A stretch of 37,914 nucleotides of DNA, from positions 1 to 37,914 of the forward strand of contig SCKK01000034.1 in assembly GCA_004124475.1 (NCBI GenBank), written 5' to 3'. The notes under the pieces were generated by a model, which was given only the letters and a program-made list of their open reading frames with translations, did no database searches and was not told where the DNA came from. Position numbers and translations under genes: made by a program. Shown here one piece after another: positions 8,568-16,457 of the stretch; the stretch's first letter is position 1; each line of letters opens with the position of its first letter. This DNA comes from Fidelibacterota bacterium (GTDB lineage Bacteria > Fidelibacterota > Marinisomatia > Marinisomatales > SCKK01).

Positions 8568-9209
8568 ATGAGACTCGTATTCCTAGGACCCCCAGGTATT
8601 GGAAAAGGGACTCAAGCTAAGATGTTTAGCAAAAAATTTGATATTCCTCATCTCTCTACTGGGGATATTCTCCGAAGTGAAATTGAACAAAAATCAAGCT
8701 TGGGTCTAAAAGCAGAATCCATCATCAATTCAGGACATTTAGTCTCTGATGATATCATGCTGAACATAATGGAAAACCGTTTGCAACAGGACGATGTTAA
8801 AACCGGATACATTTTAGACGGTTTCCCTCGCACCATTCCACAGGCAGAAGGCTTGGACCAAATAATAGAAAGACTTCAACAACGATTGGATGCTGTGATA
8901 GCCCTGGATGGAGATGAAGAAACAGTGATAAAACGAATTTCCAGCCGCAGATCCTGCAGAAATTGTGGAGCAATAACCAACATTCATATCGACTCCATAA
9001 AAGAAGAGGGAAAATGTAATCACTGTGGTGGTGAACTTTATCAGCGCGATGATGATAAACCGGAGGTAATCCGGAAAAGATTGCTTGTCTATCAGAAACA
9101 GACAGAACCGTTAATAAATTATTATCGAAATAAATCCCTTTTGCTTAAAGTTAGCGGGATGGGGACAATTAAAGAGGTAACAAATAGTATTCTTTTGGAA
9201 TTAGAATAA
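8568..9209 (+). CDS. adk: Adenylate kinase with zinc-binding LID
   Basis: Interconverts AMP + ATP and 2 ADP. The start is the ATG at 8568, giving the canonical MRLVFLGPPGIGKGTQAK; a longer frame back to 8517 only overlaps nupC. The P-loop is GPPGIGKGT (7-15). The AMP-binding TGDILR and DGFPRT motifs are intact. The long LID carries four cysteines (Cys130, Cys133, Cys150, Cys153), the zinc-stabilised form typical of Gram-positives and many other phyla but absent from E. coli. The length is 213 residues. It follows nupC by 14 bases, and coaE starts one base after its stop. Confidence 0.95.
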   Translation: MRLVFLGPPGIGKGTQAKMFSKKFDIPHLSTGDILRSEIEQKSSLGLKAESIINSGHLVSDDIMLNIMENRLQQDDVKTGYILDGFPRTIPQAEGLDQIIERLQQRLDAVIALDGDEETVIKRISSRRSCRNCGAITNIHIDSIKEEGKCNHCGGELYQRDDDKPEVIRKRLLVYQKQTEPLINYYRNKSLLLKVSGMGTIKEVTNSILLELE

Positions 9210-9210
9210 A

Positions 9211-9804
9211 ATGTTAAAAGTTGGGGTAACCGGAGGTATTGGAAGCGGGAAGAGTTTCGTCAGCAACCGGATGAAAGAATTAGGTGCTTTTATCTTTAAT
9301 GCGGACGCCGAAGCGAAACAAATATTAGATGAGAACCAACATGTGCAGGAACAACTTGCTGAAGAATTTGGTGCTGATATACTCAATCCTGACGGAACCA
9401 TTAACAAAAATCGTCTTGCAATCAGAGGTTTTGCCAACGAAGACGCACAAGCTGTTTTAAATGCAATCATTCATCCCTCTGTATTTAAAAAAATTGATAC
9501 TCAGTTCGATAAAATAAGTCAGGGAAAAAAGTATTCCATATTCATCGTTGATGCCGCCTTAATTTATGAATCAGGATTAGATCAGCATTTAGATTACGTC
9601 ATTGTTGTAACTGCTCAATTAGGGATTCGAATAAAACGTGCCATGGAACGGAGTTCACTGAGTAGAGATGAAATTCAGAAAAGAATCGACCTTCAATTAC
9701 CTGAAGAAACGAAAGTAGAGATGGCAGATTTTGTTATTGAAAACGATGGGACAAAAGAGCATCTGATTAAGCAGATAGATAAAATATATGAACAACTAAT
9801 CTAA
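9211..9804 (+). CDS. coaE: Dephospho-CoA kinase
   Basis: Catalyses the last step of coenzyme A synthesis, phosphorylating the 3' hydroxyl of dephospho-CoA. Features: a P-loop TGGIGSGKS near the N-terminus; the NADAEAKQIL segment matching the family's D-A-D-x-[AI] motif; the HPSVFKKI substrate motif; and the DAALIYESG strand. At 197 residues it is a normal length. It is the last gene of the salvage/kinase run and starts one base after adk, so co-transcription is very likely although its pathway differs. Confidence 0.93.
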   Translation: MLKVGVTGGIGSGKSFVSNRMKELGAFIFNADAEAKQILDENQHVQEQLAEEFGADILNPDGTINKNRLAIRGFANEDAQAVLNAIIHPSVFKKIDTQFDKISQGKKYSIFIVDAALIYESGLDQHLDYVIVVTAQLGIRIKRAMERSSLSRDEIQKRIDLQLPEETKVEMADFVIENDGTKEHLIKQIDKIYEQLI

Positions 9805-9836
9805 CCTACTGATATGAATTCAGACTCATATCTGAT

Positions 9837-9956
9837 GTGAATTTACAAAATCACATAAACACTTTCACCAAAGGCGTTCCTACGGAAAACACCCATACAC
9901 TGAAAAATGAAATTGCCAAGGTTTTATCTATTTTTTATCCCCCATCTTATAACTAA
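9837..9956 (+). CDS. Possible small ORF, 39 residues, GTG start
   Basis: The gap between coaE and the large transporter contains an open frame with protein-like composition (NLQNHINTFTKGVPTENT... FYPPSYN). The start would be GTG, and an 8-residue ATG frame (9814-9840) overlaps it. No clear ribosome site is visible. It may be a remnant, a leader or chance. A 7-bp inverted repeat, GATATGA/TCATATC, lies just before it at 9811-9832. Confidence 0.25.
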   Translation: MNLQNHINTFTKGVPTENTHTLKNEIAKVLSIFYPPSYN

Positions 9957-9998
9957 CACACTGTTCACATTCGTGGAAAGTTACCTCTAGTAAGATTC

Positions 9999-12188
9999 AT
10001 GGCTTCTACTCGACGATTTGGAACCTTTGAAGGCGTTTTTACACCTACCATACTCACAATCCTGGGTGCGATTATGTACCTCAGACTTGGATGGGTGGTA
10101 GGAAACGCTGGTTTCGGTGGTGCTCTTGTCATTATTTTTTTGGCTAAATTAGTTACGGTGACTACTGGCTTGGCTATGGCATCCATGGCATCAAATATTA
10201 AAATTGGTGCCGGAGGATCCTATGCCATTATTTCCCGCTCAATGGGACTCGAAGTGGGCGGAGCTGTGGGGATTCCACTTTACTTTTCCCAGTCATTGGG
10301 CGCTGCAATGTATATTGTAGGGTTCACTGAAGCATGGGTGGCAATCTATCCGGAATATAACGCCTTGATCGTGGGATTCGCAGTACTTACAGGCTTGCTC
10401 ATCATATCATTAATCAGCGCTAAAGTAGCCATGAAGTTGCACTACATTATTATGGCGCTCATCACTGCCTCACTGGTCTCTTTATTTCTGGGGAAGGGGG
10501 GTGGCTCAGGACAAATCATTATTTGGGGAAGCTTTGAGAAAGCGTCTTTCTGGGTAGTATTTGCCATATTTTTCCCCGCTGTAACAGGGATAGAAGCAGG
10601 TGCCGCGATGTCAGGAGATTTAAGAGACCCTAAAAAAAGCCTCTCTGTCGGTATTCTTTCTGCAATCGCAATATCATTCGTGGTTTACATCGCCATTGCA
10701 TTTTGGTTAGATCATTTAGCCAGTCCAGAAGCTCTTCAGAACAATTATACCATCATGATGGAATTAGCAAAATGGCAATGGATTGTCGTGGCGGCAATAT
10801 TAGGCGCAACTCTTTCATCCGCCCTCGGGAGTCTGGTCGGTGGTCCAAGAACCCTCATGGCATTGGGTCAGCACAAAGTCATCCCATTTGGACAATTTTT
10901 CGGATATCAAAGTAAGAATGGTGAACCTCGAATCGCTACCCTGGTCACCGGGTTGATTGTTGGAATCTGCCTCATATTCGGAGATTTGAATACGATTGCC
11001 CCTTTGCTCACCATGTTTTTTCTTATCACTTACGGAACGATTAACCTTGTGGTGTTTATAGAAAAGAAGATCGGTATAGCATCCTACCGTCCCAGCTTTG
11101 ATATCCCCCTATTCATTCCGTTGATAGGGGCTTTATGGTGTACCATAGCCATGTTCCTCATCAATCCCATATTTGCCGGAGTCGCTATTGTTGTTATTAT
11201 AATCATTTATGCCTTGCAGGTTCGCTTGGGTCATAAAGCTCCCTGGGGTGATGTTCGAGCGGGTATATTTACTGCAATTGCCGAATGGGCTATTCGTATC
11301 GCATCTCTCCTGCCCCAAAGCGCCAAAACATGGAAACCCAACATCATGGTCCCCGTGGAAGATCCCCTATACTGGCAGGCACGGATGAGTTTTATCCGTG
11401 ATATCGTTTTTCCAAAGGGGAGTATCAGAGTTTTTAGTGTTAATATATTACATCAGAGCGTTCGAGAGAAAATTAGTACCCTGGTGGATCAAATTTTTCA
11501 CCAGAAGATCCAAGAAGATAGCGCTTTATCCGAAGATAAACTTGAAAGAGATCTTGAATCATTGATAAACCCTCTCAAAGATGAGGGTATTTTGACGGCA
11601 TCTACCGTCATTGAAGCAAACCACTTCCTCGAAGGGATCAGTATTATAACCCAATCGCTAAGAGGAATGCCCCTTCCACCCAATACCATGTTTTTATCTA
11701 TGAGTAATGATCCGCATAAAAATGATCGGCTGAAGGAATTGATCTCTATCTCTGTCAGGGAAGAAATGGGCATCATTGTTTTAAGGCGGCATGTGGAAAA
11801 AGGATTTGGGAATGAGAAAGAGATCAATCTTTGGCTCCGAAGTGGAAGTCCAAACCGGAATCTTACTATTTTAACAGCGCTCCAATTAGAACGGAACTGG
11901 GATGGCACGATAAGATTAATTAGAGTAGTAAAGGATCAATCAGAAGTAAATAGGGCAAAAGTCGGTCTGCGACAGATCGTTCATCGGGGAAGATTACCCA
12001 TAGATGCTGAACAACTCATTCTGGTTGGGGAGTATAATGATCAACTAAAGAAATGTCCGCAGGCTGACCTCAACATTTTCGGGATGCCTAAGGCATTCAA
12101 TCCAGACCTCATGACTCAAATTACAAAAAGTTGTGATACTGCTTGCCTGTTTATCAAGGATTCCGGAGAAGAAAGCGCCCTGGTATAG
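9999..12188 (+). CDS. SLC12-like (cation-chloride cotransporter family) transporter
   Basis: A large APC-superfamily carrier. The N-terminal half (about residues 10-425) has roughly 12 membrane segments. It opens with GTFEGVFTPTILTILGAIMYLRLGWVVG, quoted here only as a motif: the GVF.PT...G.I.YLR.GW pattern is a hallmark of cation-chloride cotransporters. Further hallmarks are GAGGSYAIISRSMGLEVGG, the FFPAVTGIEAGAAMSGDL loop and LGATLSSALGSLVGGPRTL. Residues about 440-729 form a soluble cytoplasmic C-terminal domain, as in the family. Known members move Na+, K+ and Cl- together; the ions here cannot be read from sequence. No strong ribosome site precedes the ATG. It stands apart from coaE by 194 bases and ends 13 bases from a convergent gene. 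Confidence 0.85.
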   Translation: MASTRRFGTFEGVFTPTILTILGAIMYLRLGWVVGNAGFGGALVIIFLAKLVTVTTGLAMASMASNIKIGAGGSYAIISRSMGLEVGGAVGIPLYFSQSLGAAMYIVGFTEAWVAIYPEYNALIVGFAVLTGLLIISLISAKVAMKLHYIIMALITASLVSLFLGKGGGSGQIIIWGSFEKASFWVVFAIFFPAVTGIEAGAAMSGDLRDPKKSLSVGILSAIAISFVVYIAIAFWLDHLASPEALQNNYTIMMELAKWQWIVVAAILGATLSSALGSLVGGPRTLMALGQHKVIPFGQFFGYQSKNGEPRIATLVTGLIVGICLIFGDLNTIAPLLTMFFLITYGTINLVVFIEKKIGIASYRPSFDIPLFIPLIGALWCTIAMFLINPIFAGVAIVVIIIIYALQVRLGHKAPWGDVRAGIFTAIAEWAIRIASLLPQSAKTWKPNIMVPVEDPLYWQARMSFIRDIVFPKGSIRVFSVNILHQSVREKISTLVDQIFHQKIQEDSALSEDKLERDLESLINPLKDEGILTASTVIEANHFLEGISIITQSLRGMPLPPNTMFLSMSNDPHKNDRLKELISISVREEMGIIVLRRHVEKGFGNEKEINLWLRSGSPNRNLTILTALQLERNWDGTIRLIRVVKDQSEVNRAKVGLRQIVHRGRLPIDAEQLILVGEYNDQLKKCPQADLNIFGMPKAFNPDLMTQITKSCDTACLFIKDSGEESALV

Positions 12189-12201
12189 GATCACCACGGC
12201 A

Positions 12202-12717
12202 TTAATTAAAATCACGTCGATTATATCGCTTCAACGCTCTCGGAGGTCCCAGAATTTCCCGGAGAAGAATGATCTCTTTTAAACCTTCGCTGCTGGTTAA
12301 GCGGGTAGCTAAGTCCCTCCTCGTTAAACCAACAGTTAATTCCTTTTTATATTCCTGAACTCTTTCTTTTTGTGAGGGTACTGCACCTTCAAGTTTCTTA
12401 TCAAAAACAGAGCGCAGAGGAGATAAGGTTTCCTCATCGGTGGGTCCTTCATGCTTAATTGGTTCCATCGGTTTTTCTGCTTCATATATGGGTATTTCTT
12501 CCATTTCAACCGGTGCTTCCGTTTCGGTTGGCTCTTTGGGTAAGATTATCTCCTTAAACCAATCAGGCATAAGTTCCTCAACCTCTGATTCCTCTACTAT
12601 CTTTTTCCTTCTTCCTCGCTGTACAGCATCATCACTTGGGGCTCGCCTCTTTTTCCGAAGGTATGCGACAATTACGTATAACAACAGAAACAATAATATC
12701 CAGGGATTGAATTCCAT
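12202..12717 (-). CDS. Membrane-anchored charged protein, third gene of the NfeD-FloA operon
   Basis: An unrecognised 171-residue protein. One N-terminal membrane helix (residues 4-20, FNPWILLFLLLYVIVAYL) is followed by a basic stop-transfer patch (RKKRR), a long acidic and proline-rich linker (about 45-105, for example ETEAPVEMEEIPIYEAEKP) and a basic C-terminal segment (about 110-171, SSEGLKEIILLREILGPPRAL). The likely topology places the C-terminus in the cytosol. It begins six bases after floA stops, so it is almost certainly in the operon. In Bacillus a small yqfB gene holds this position, but I see no sequence similarity. A role with the FloA membrane domain is inferred only from position. 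Confidence 0.7.
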   Translation of the reverse strand: MEFNPWILLFLLLYVIVAYLRKKRRAPSDDAVQRGRRKKIVEESEVEELMPDWFKEIILPKEPTETEAPVEMEEIPIYEAEKPMEPIKHEGPTDEETLSPLRSVFDKKLEGAVPSQKERVQEYKKELTVGLTRRDLATRLTSSEGLKEIILLREILGPPRALKRYNRRDFN

Positions 12718-12723
12718 TGGGTC

Positions 12724-13719
12724 TTATTCCTCAGGTTCTTCCTTCTTGTCAGTTCCGGCGATTGAATCTCTCATGCCCGTATCGGCTTGAATATTTTTCA
12801 TCGTGTAATAGTCCATGATTCCCAGATTTCCTTCCCTGAATGCCTGCGCCATAGCCTTAGGGACTTCCGCTTCGGCCAGAACCACTTTCGCTCTCATTTC
12901 TGCGACTCGGGCGATCATTTCCTGTTCAGCAGCTACTGCCATTGCTCTACGGGTTTCCGCCCGTGCTTTTGCAACTTGCAAATCTGCCTCCGCCTGATCC
13001 GCTTGAAGATGAGCGCCTACATTCTTTCCTACATCTACATCTGCAATATCGATACTTAATATTTCATAGGCAGTGCCTGCATCCAATCCTTTTGCCAAGA
13101 CAGCCTTTGAGATAGAGTCCGGATTTTCCAGTACATTTTTGTAAGATTCGGAAGATCCAATGGCACTGACGATCCCCTCTCCAACACGGGCGATGACGGT
13201 CTCATCAGTAGCTCCTCCCACCAAACTGGGGATGTTTGTACGAACCGTTACCCTTGCTTTTGCTTTTACCTCAATGCCATCTTTTGCTACAGCAGCCAGT
13301 GTCCCTGTCGCTGGGGCATCAATGACTTTGGGATAGACTGAAGTCTCAACGGCTAATTTGATATCTCGGCCGGCAAGATCTATGGCAGCGGCTGTCTCAA
13401 AACCGAGAGGTATCTTTGCTTTGTCAGCAGCGATTAAGGCAATGACGACGTTGGGAACATTTCCGCTCGCCAGATAGTGCGTTTCTAACATATTGGTGTC
13501 AATTTCCTCCAATCCCGCTTTATGAAGATTAATTACCCCGTCCACAATGAGCCTTGGGGGAATTTTACGAAGACGCATTCCGATCAGGTTGACTATGGTT
13601 ATCCGCTTACGAAATGTTAGTGAAAAAATTCCCTGGATCCACAGACCAACCGGAACAAAATAAAATAAAACCAAAAGAAAAACTACGATAAATGCTAATA
13701 GCACAATAGGTACTGTCAT
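12724..13719 (-). CDS. floA: Flotillin-like protein FloA (YqfA family)
   Basis: A membrane-associated scaffolding protein of the PF12127 family, which organises lipid-ordered microdomains in bacteria. It has one N-terminal hydrophobic segment (2-32), a SPFH/PHB-like core (about 35-230, including [20 protein letters not shown] and [20 protein letters not shown]) and an Ala/Glu-rich coiled coil (AQADLQ-type stretch [19 protein letters not shown]). It ends with a conserved [19 protein letters not shown] tail. At 331 residues it has the normal length. AGGAGG (13724-13729) precedes the ATG. It lies 15 bases behind the NfeD-type protease, the usual pairing for these families. Confidence 0.93.
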   Translation of the reverse strand: MTVPIVLLAFIVVFLLVLFYFVPVGLWIQGIFSLTFRKRITIVNLIGMRLRKIPPRLIVDGVINLHKAGLEEIDTNMLETHYLASGNVPNVVIALIAADKAKIPLGFETAAAIDLAGRDIKLAVETSVYPKVIDAPATGTLAAVAKDGIEVKAKARVTVRTNIPSLVGGATDETVIARVGEGIVSAIGSSESYKNVLENPDSISKAVLAKGLDAGTAYEILSIDIADVDVGKNVGAHLQADQAEADLQVAKARAETRRAMAVAAEQEMIARVAEMRAKVVLAEAEVPKAMAQAFREGNLGIMDYYTMKNIQADTGMRDSIAGTDKKEEPEE

Positions 13720-13734
13720 GATTCCTCCTACTAA

Positions 13735-15084
13735 TTAACTGATTTTTCTAACGACAACACGATTACCATCCACACTAAGGACTTTTACACGGTTGTCATC
13801 CGGGACAAATTCCCCTTCTGATACGACAAAAATCTTTTTCTCTCCTACCAAGACCCATCCGGAAGGATGAAGATCACTTACGGCAACACCTTCCTGACCT
13901 ATAAGGTTTTCCAAGCCAATTGATGTGCTGTACCCTTCCGAACTTCGTTCTGTTGTGGACAGTGAGATTTTCTGCCAGAACTCTGATTTGACGACTAATT
14001 TCCCCAAAAGTACAAATGCAACTATGGCGCCCATTATCCCGATGGTGAGCCCCCAGAACGCCGATTCCCAATCCTGGTTGATAGGATGCTCCGGTAACAA
14101 CAACATAAACAATCCGGAGAAGATTACTATACCCCCAAGGATACCCACAACACCGAAACCGGGAAGGAAAAACACTTCAATGATAACAAGAACAATACCT
14201 CCGAGGATAATCAACAATTCCGTCATGGAAGCAAGATTGGTAAAAAGAGTAGCGCCAAAGAAAAGAGCCAGACAAACAAACCCTATCGTTCCCGGTATAC
14301 CCCATCCCGGCGATTGTAGCTCAAAAAGAAGACCTAGAAAACCTAATGTCATTAACAGTGAACTTACCACAGGATTTGTCAGAAACCGAACCAATTTTTC
14401 TGACCAATTTACACCCATATAAACAATTTGTGGATCTTCAAACCCAAGAATATCCAAAACTTCCTCGAAGGTTTCCGCTGTATCATCGGCGATTTTGTAT
14501 TTCAGCGCTTTTTCAGTAGTTAGGGTAACTAATTTTCCTTCCTTTGCTCCCTGAATATCATCAACCACAATGGTATCACCATCGATTACCACGGTTTCAA
14601 AACTCAATTCCTCATCCACCATCCCCCTTATAATCGCAATATTTCTCCCCTGTTGCTCGGCAGTGGATGCCATTTCTTCCCGCATATATGAGATAACTTT
14701 TTCGCTCGCCTTTTTCCCCGACAGATCAACAGCTGTTGCAGCTCCAATAGTACCGCCGCCAGTCATTATTATCTTATCGCAAGAAAGTGAGATGAGTGCA
14801 CCCGCAGATATCGCCCGCCGGTTAATGAATGCCACCGTCATCACTTTTGAACCCAGGATAGCATCCTTGATCTGCGTGGCTCCATCCACTCGACCCCCAA
14901 ACGTATCAATATCAAATATGATAGCAGAGGCGCCTTCCAATTCAGCCTGTCTTATCGCTCTTTCTATAAATGCAGGCAGTCCCAGATCGATCTCCGCATG
15001 AATGGGAACATGATACACAATGTCCTTAGCAAATGAAGTCGCTGCTAAAAATAACAGGATATATAACAATCTTTTGAATCTCAT
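13735..15084 (-). CDS. NfeD-type membrane protease with ClpP-like domain
   Basis: A long-form NfeD protein (449 residues). A signal peptide (1-19) is followed by a ClpP/SppA-like serine-protease domain (about 22-215) with the nucleophile Ser93 in AISAGAL after a TFGGRVDGA substrate-binding turn. A downstream lysine near residue 129 is the likely base of a Ser-Lys dyad as in archaeal 1510-N homologues; exact assignment needs an alignment. About four to five membrane helices (225-365) lead to a C-terminal OB-fold NfeD domain (about 375-449: GQEGVAVSDLHPSGWVLV). Family members cleave the C-termini of stomatin or flotillin partners, and FloA is encoded next. It is first in its operon and divergent from the toxin-antitoxin patch. 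Confidence 0.9.
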   Translation of the reverse strand: MRFKRLLYILLFLAATSFAKDIVYHVPIHAEIDLGLPAFIERAIRQAELEGASAIIFDIDTFGGRVDGATQIKDAILGSKVMTVAFINRRAISAGALISLSCDKIIMTGGGTIGAATAVDLSGKKASEKVISYMREEMASTAEQQGRNIAIIRGMVDEELSFETVVIDGDTIVVDDIQGAKEGKLVTLTTEKALKYKIADDTAETFEEVLDILGFEDPQIVYMGVNWSEKLVRFLTNPVVSSLLMTLGFLGLLFELQSPGWGIPGTIGFVCLALFFGATLFTNLASMTELLIILGGIVLVIIEVFFLPGFGVVGILGGIVIFSGLFMLLLPEHPINQDWESAFWGLTIGIMGAIVAFVLLGKLVVKSEFWQKISLSTTERSSEGYSTSIGLENLIGQEGVAVSDLHPSGWVLVGEKKIFVVSEGEFVPDDNRVKVLSVDGNRVVVRKIS

Positions 15085-15319
15085 AACTGGTAAAGTTAAC
15101 CCTCAATCTCGACAAAAGTCAATGCTTTCCCCCAGAGAAATTCTATTTTTATATTGCCTATGACGTTTAGAAAAAACTATAAAACTTTTGATCTTTATTA
15201 CCTTGTATGGTAAGGTATTTAGCATTGATGAACGTTAAAAATATGGGTCAGGTGTTTTTGGTTAACTATCTTATATTACTTTTATTATACGTACATTAGT
15301 CGTACAAAGAGGTAAAATT
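15085..15319. other. Divergent intergenic region
   Basis: It separates the NfeD operon (-) from the antitoxin gene (+). It holds an inverted repeat, TACCTT/AAGGTA, near 15200-15220 and the CGTAC direct repeats listed separately. No convincing -35/-10 pair can be defined, though TTAACT...TATTAT (15262-15288, 15-base spacer) is a weak candidate for the + direction. Confidence 0.35.
15290..15311 (+). promoter_or_regulatory. Candidate antitoxin operator (11-bp direct repeats)
   Basis: CGTACATTAGT (15290-15300) is followed at once by CGTACAAAGAG (15301-15311), so the repeats are spaced by about one helical turn just before the antitoxin ATG. Ribbon-helix-helix antitoxins usually repress their own promoter through such half-sites. 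Function is inferred. Confidence 0.35.
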
Positions 15320-15550
15320 ATGCGAAGGAAATTAACCATAAGTATTGATGAACAAATATATAATGCACTATACCACATTGTTGGTAAGCGAAAGATCAGT
15401 CGCTTTATCGAAGATTTGGTAAAACCAAAAGTTATCAATGAGGAATTAGAGTTAGCTTACCAGCAAATGGCAAAAGATTCCTTAAGAGAAGAAAAAGCTA
15501 TGCAATGGAGTGAAGGGACGTTTGAGGAATTTCATAATGAAACGTGGTGA
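15320..15550 (+). CDS. Antitoxin, ribbon-helix-helix (MazE-type)
   Basis: A 76-residue partner of the MazF-like toxin. The N-terminus forms a beta strand (KLTISID), a first helix (EQIYNALYHIVG) and a second helix (KISRFIEDLVKPKV), the ribbon-helix-helix DNA-binding fold. The acidic C-terminus (WSEGTFEEFHNETW) is the part that normally wraps the toxin. AGAGG precedes the ATG. Its last 14 bases overlap the toxin start in another frame, the usual coupling that keeps antitoxin ahead of toxin. It probably represses its own operon. Confidence 0.85.
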   Translation: MRRKLTISIDEQIYNALYHIVGKRKISRFIEDLVKPKVINEELELAYQQMAKDSLREEKAMQWSEGTFEEFHNETW

Positions 15551-15860
15551 GGTTTGGTGGATAAATTTTGATCCTTCAATTGGTAGGGAAATTAGAAAAA
15601 AGAGACCCGCTGTGATTGTAAGCAATAACATGTCTAACAAATACCTTAATCGTATTCAAGTAATTCCTTTGACAAGCAATATTAATAAGCTCTATCCAAG
15701 TGAAGCATATATCATATTAAATGGGAAAAAAGGTAAAGCTATGGCTGACCAATTGACCACCGTGAGTAAATTACGCGTGATAAGAAAAGCTGGGGAATTG
15801 ACAGATGAGGAAATAATTGAAATAAATAAAGCTATTAAAACTCAATTAGCGTTATTTTGA
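15537..15860 (+). CDS. MazF/PemK-type mRNA interferase toxin
   Basis: A sequence-specific endoribonuclease toxin that cuts mRNA to arrest growth. The start is the ATG at 15537 (MKRGEVWWINFDPS), with GAGGA eight bases upstream; a frame to 15510 adds nine unlikely residues. MazF signatures are intact: GEVWWINFDPSIGREIRKKRPAVIVSN, given as a pattern of the S1-S2 loop with the catalytic-type Arg-Pro, and VIPLTSN with the conserved Thr. At 107 residues it is full length. The cleavage sequence cannot be predicted. After its TGA the same frame stays open for another 55 codons (see the small ORF at 15903). Confidence 0.92.
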   Translation: MKRGEVWWINFDPSIGREIRKKRPAVIVSNNMSNKYLNRIQVIPLTSNINKLYPSEAYIILNGKKGKAMADQLTTVSKLRVIRKAGELTDEEIIEINKAIKTQLALF

Positions 15861-15902
15861 GAATTAACTGAAAAAAACAAATTAAAAATAGATGCTGTAA
15901 AA

Positions 15903-16028
15903 ATGATGGGAGATATTCGTGATAGGTTATCTGCAATATATGCAAAGCCTCCGTTTATTGAAAAAATTGATTTAAAAAAAATAACAAAGAGATACAGTAT
16001 TAAGAAAAAGGATAAGGTTCATATTTAG
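15903..16028 (+). CDS. Possible small ORF downstream of mazF
   Basis: A 41-codon frame, very lysine-rich (IEKIDLKKITKRYSIKKKDK), starting with two ATG codons. It is in phase with mazF and is the open end of a 55-codon stretch after the mazF TGA. I do not recognise it. It could be a degraded third toxin-antitoxin component or chance in A+T-rich DNA. Confidence 0.3.
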   Translation: MMGDIRDRLSAIYAKPPFIEKIDLKKITKRYSIKKKDKVHI

Positions 16029-16151
16029 CCTCTGTAGTGACAGCCACAATTTAATTTGATTTTATAGTGACCTGGAGTTAAAATCTATTCAACGTGAGAT
16101 TGGAGGGTAACATTTCGGAAATCATGTATTTTAAATTTTACATATTCACAA

Positions 16152-16307
16152 AATGATATAAGAATACCGCCATCCAATCGACGGAAAAAACTAATGGGGG
16201 ATAGAATAGGACAATATAACATCCGAATTAATAATCAATGGAGAATTTGCTTTGAATGGAATGAAGATGAAGTCAAAATATATGAGGAAGTTCATGAGCA
16301 CATCTAA
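16152..16307 (+). pseudogene. C-terminal remnant of a HigB/RelE-type toxin
   Basis: One uninterrupted frame reads NDIRIPPSNRRKKLMGDRIG, then QYNIRINNQWRICFEWN, and ends EVHEHI before a TAA. This matches the HigB family's conserved second half: (R)IPP.NR...L.GDR.GQY.IRIN.QWRICF.W. The first roughly 45 residues of a HigB are absent. The frame upstream back to a TGA at 16095 does not look like HigB, and no good start precedes it. No HigA antitoxin follows. It is therefore a truncated, probably dead toxin beside the live MazEF-type pair. Confidence 0.75.
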
Positions 16308-16457
16308 CATACTTTTCCGCAATATTCTTGGAAAACCTCATATTATCCTTTAACAAGAATTCCCAGGGGAAAGAAAAAAGATTAATTCTTTATTCCAGGC
16401 GTAGTACAGCTTTCTTATAATTATCACAAATAAATCGGTTATTTACTAAGTTCCACT
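16308..16457. other. Short non-coding gap
   Basis: A+T-rich sequence between the HigB remnant and the acyltransferase gene, with nothing recognisable. Confidence 0.4.

Noticed and set aside
11498-11908. A 136-codon minus-strand frame
   Set aside because: It is antisense to the soluble tail of the SLC12-like transporter, whose sense frame is clearly coding.
13925-14422. A 165-codon plus-strand frame
   Set aside because: It is antisense to the NfeD membrane region and proline/isoleucine-rich, as expected for a shadow frame.
15861-16457. An intact insertion sequence or integron near the toxin-antitoxin patch
   Set aside because: No transposase, integrase, terminal inverted repeat or target duplication was visible, only toxin remnants.
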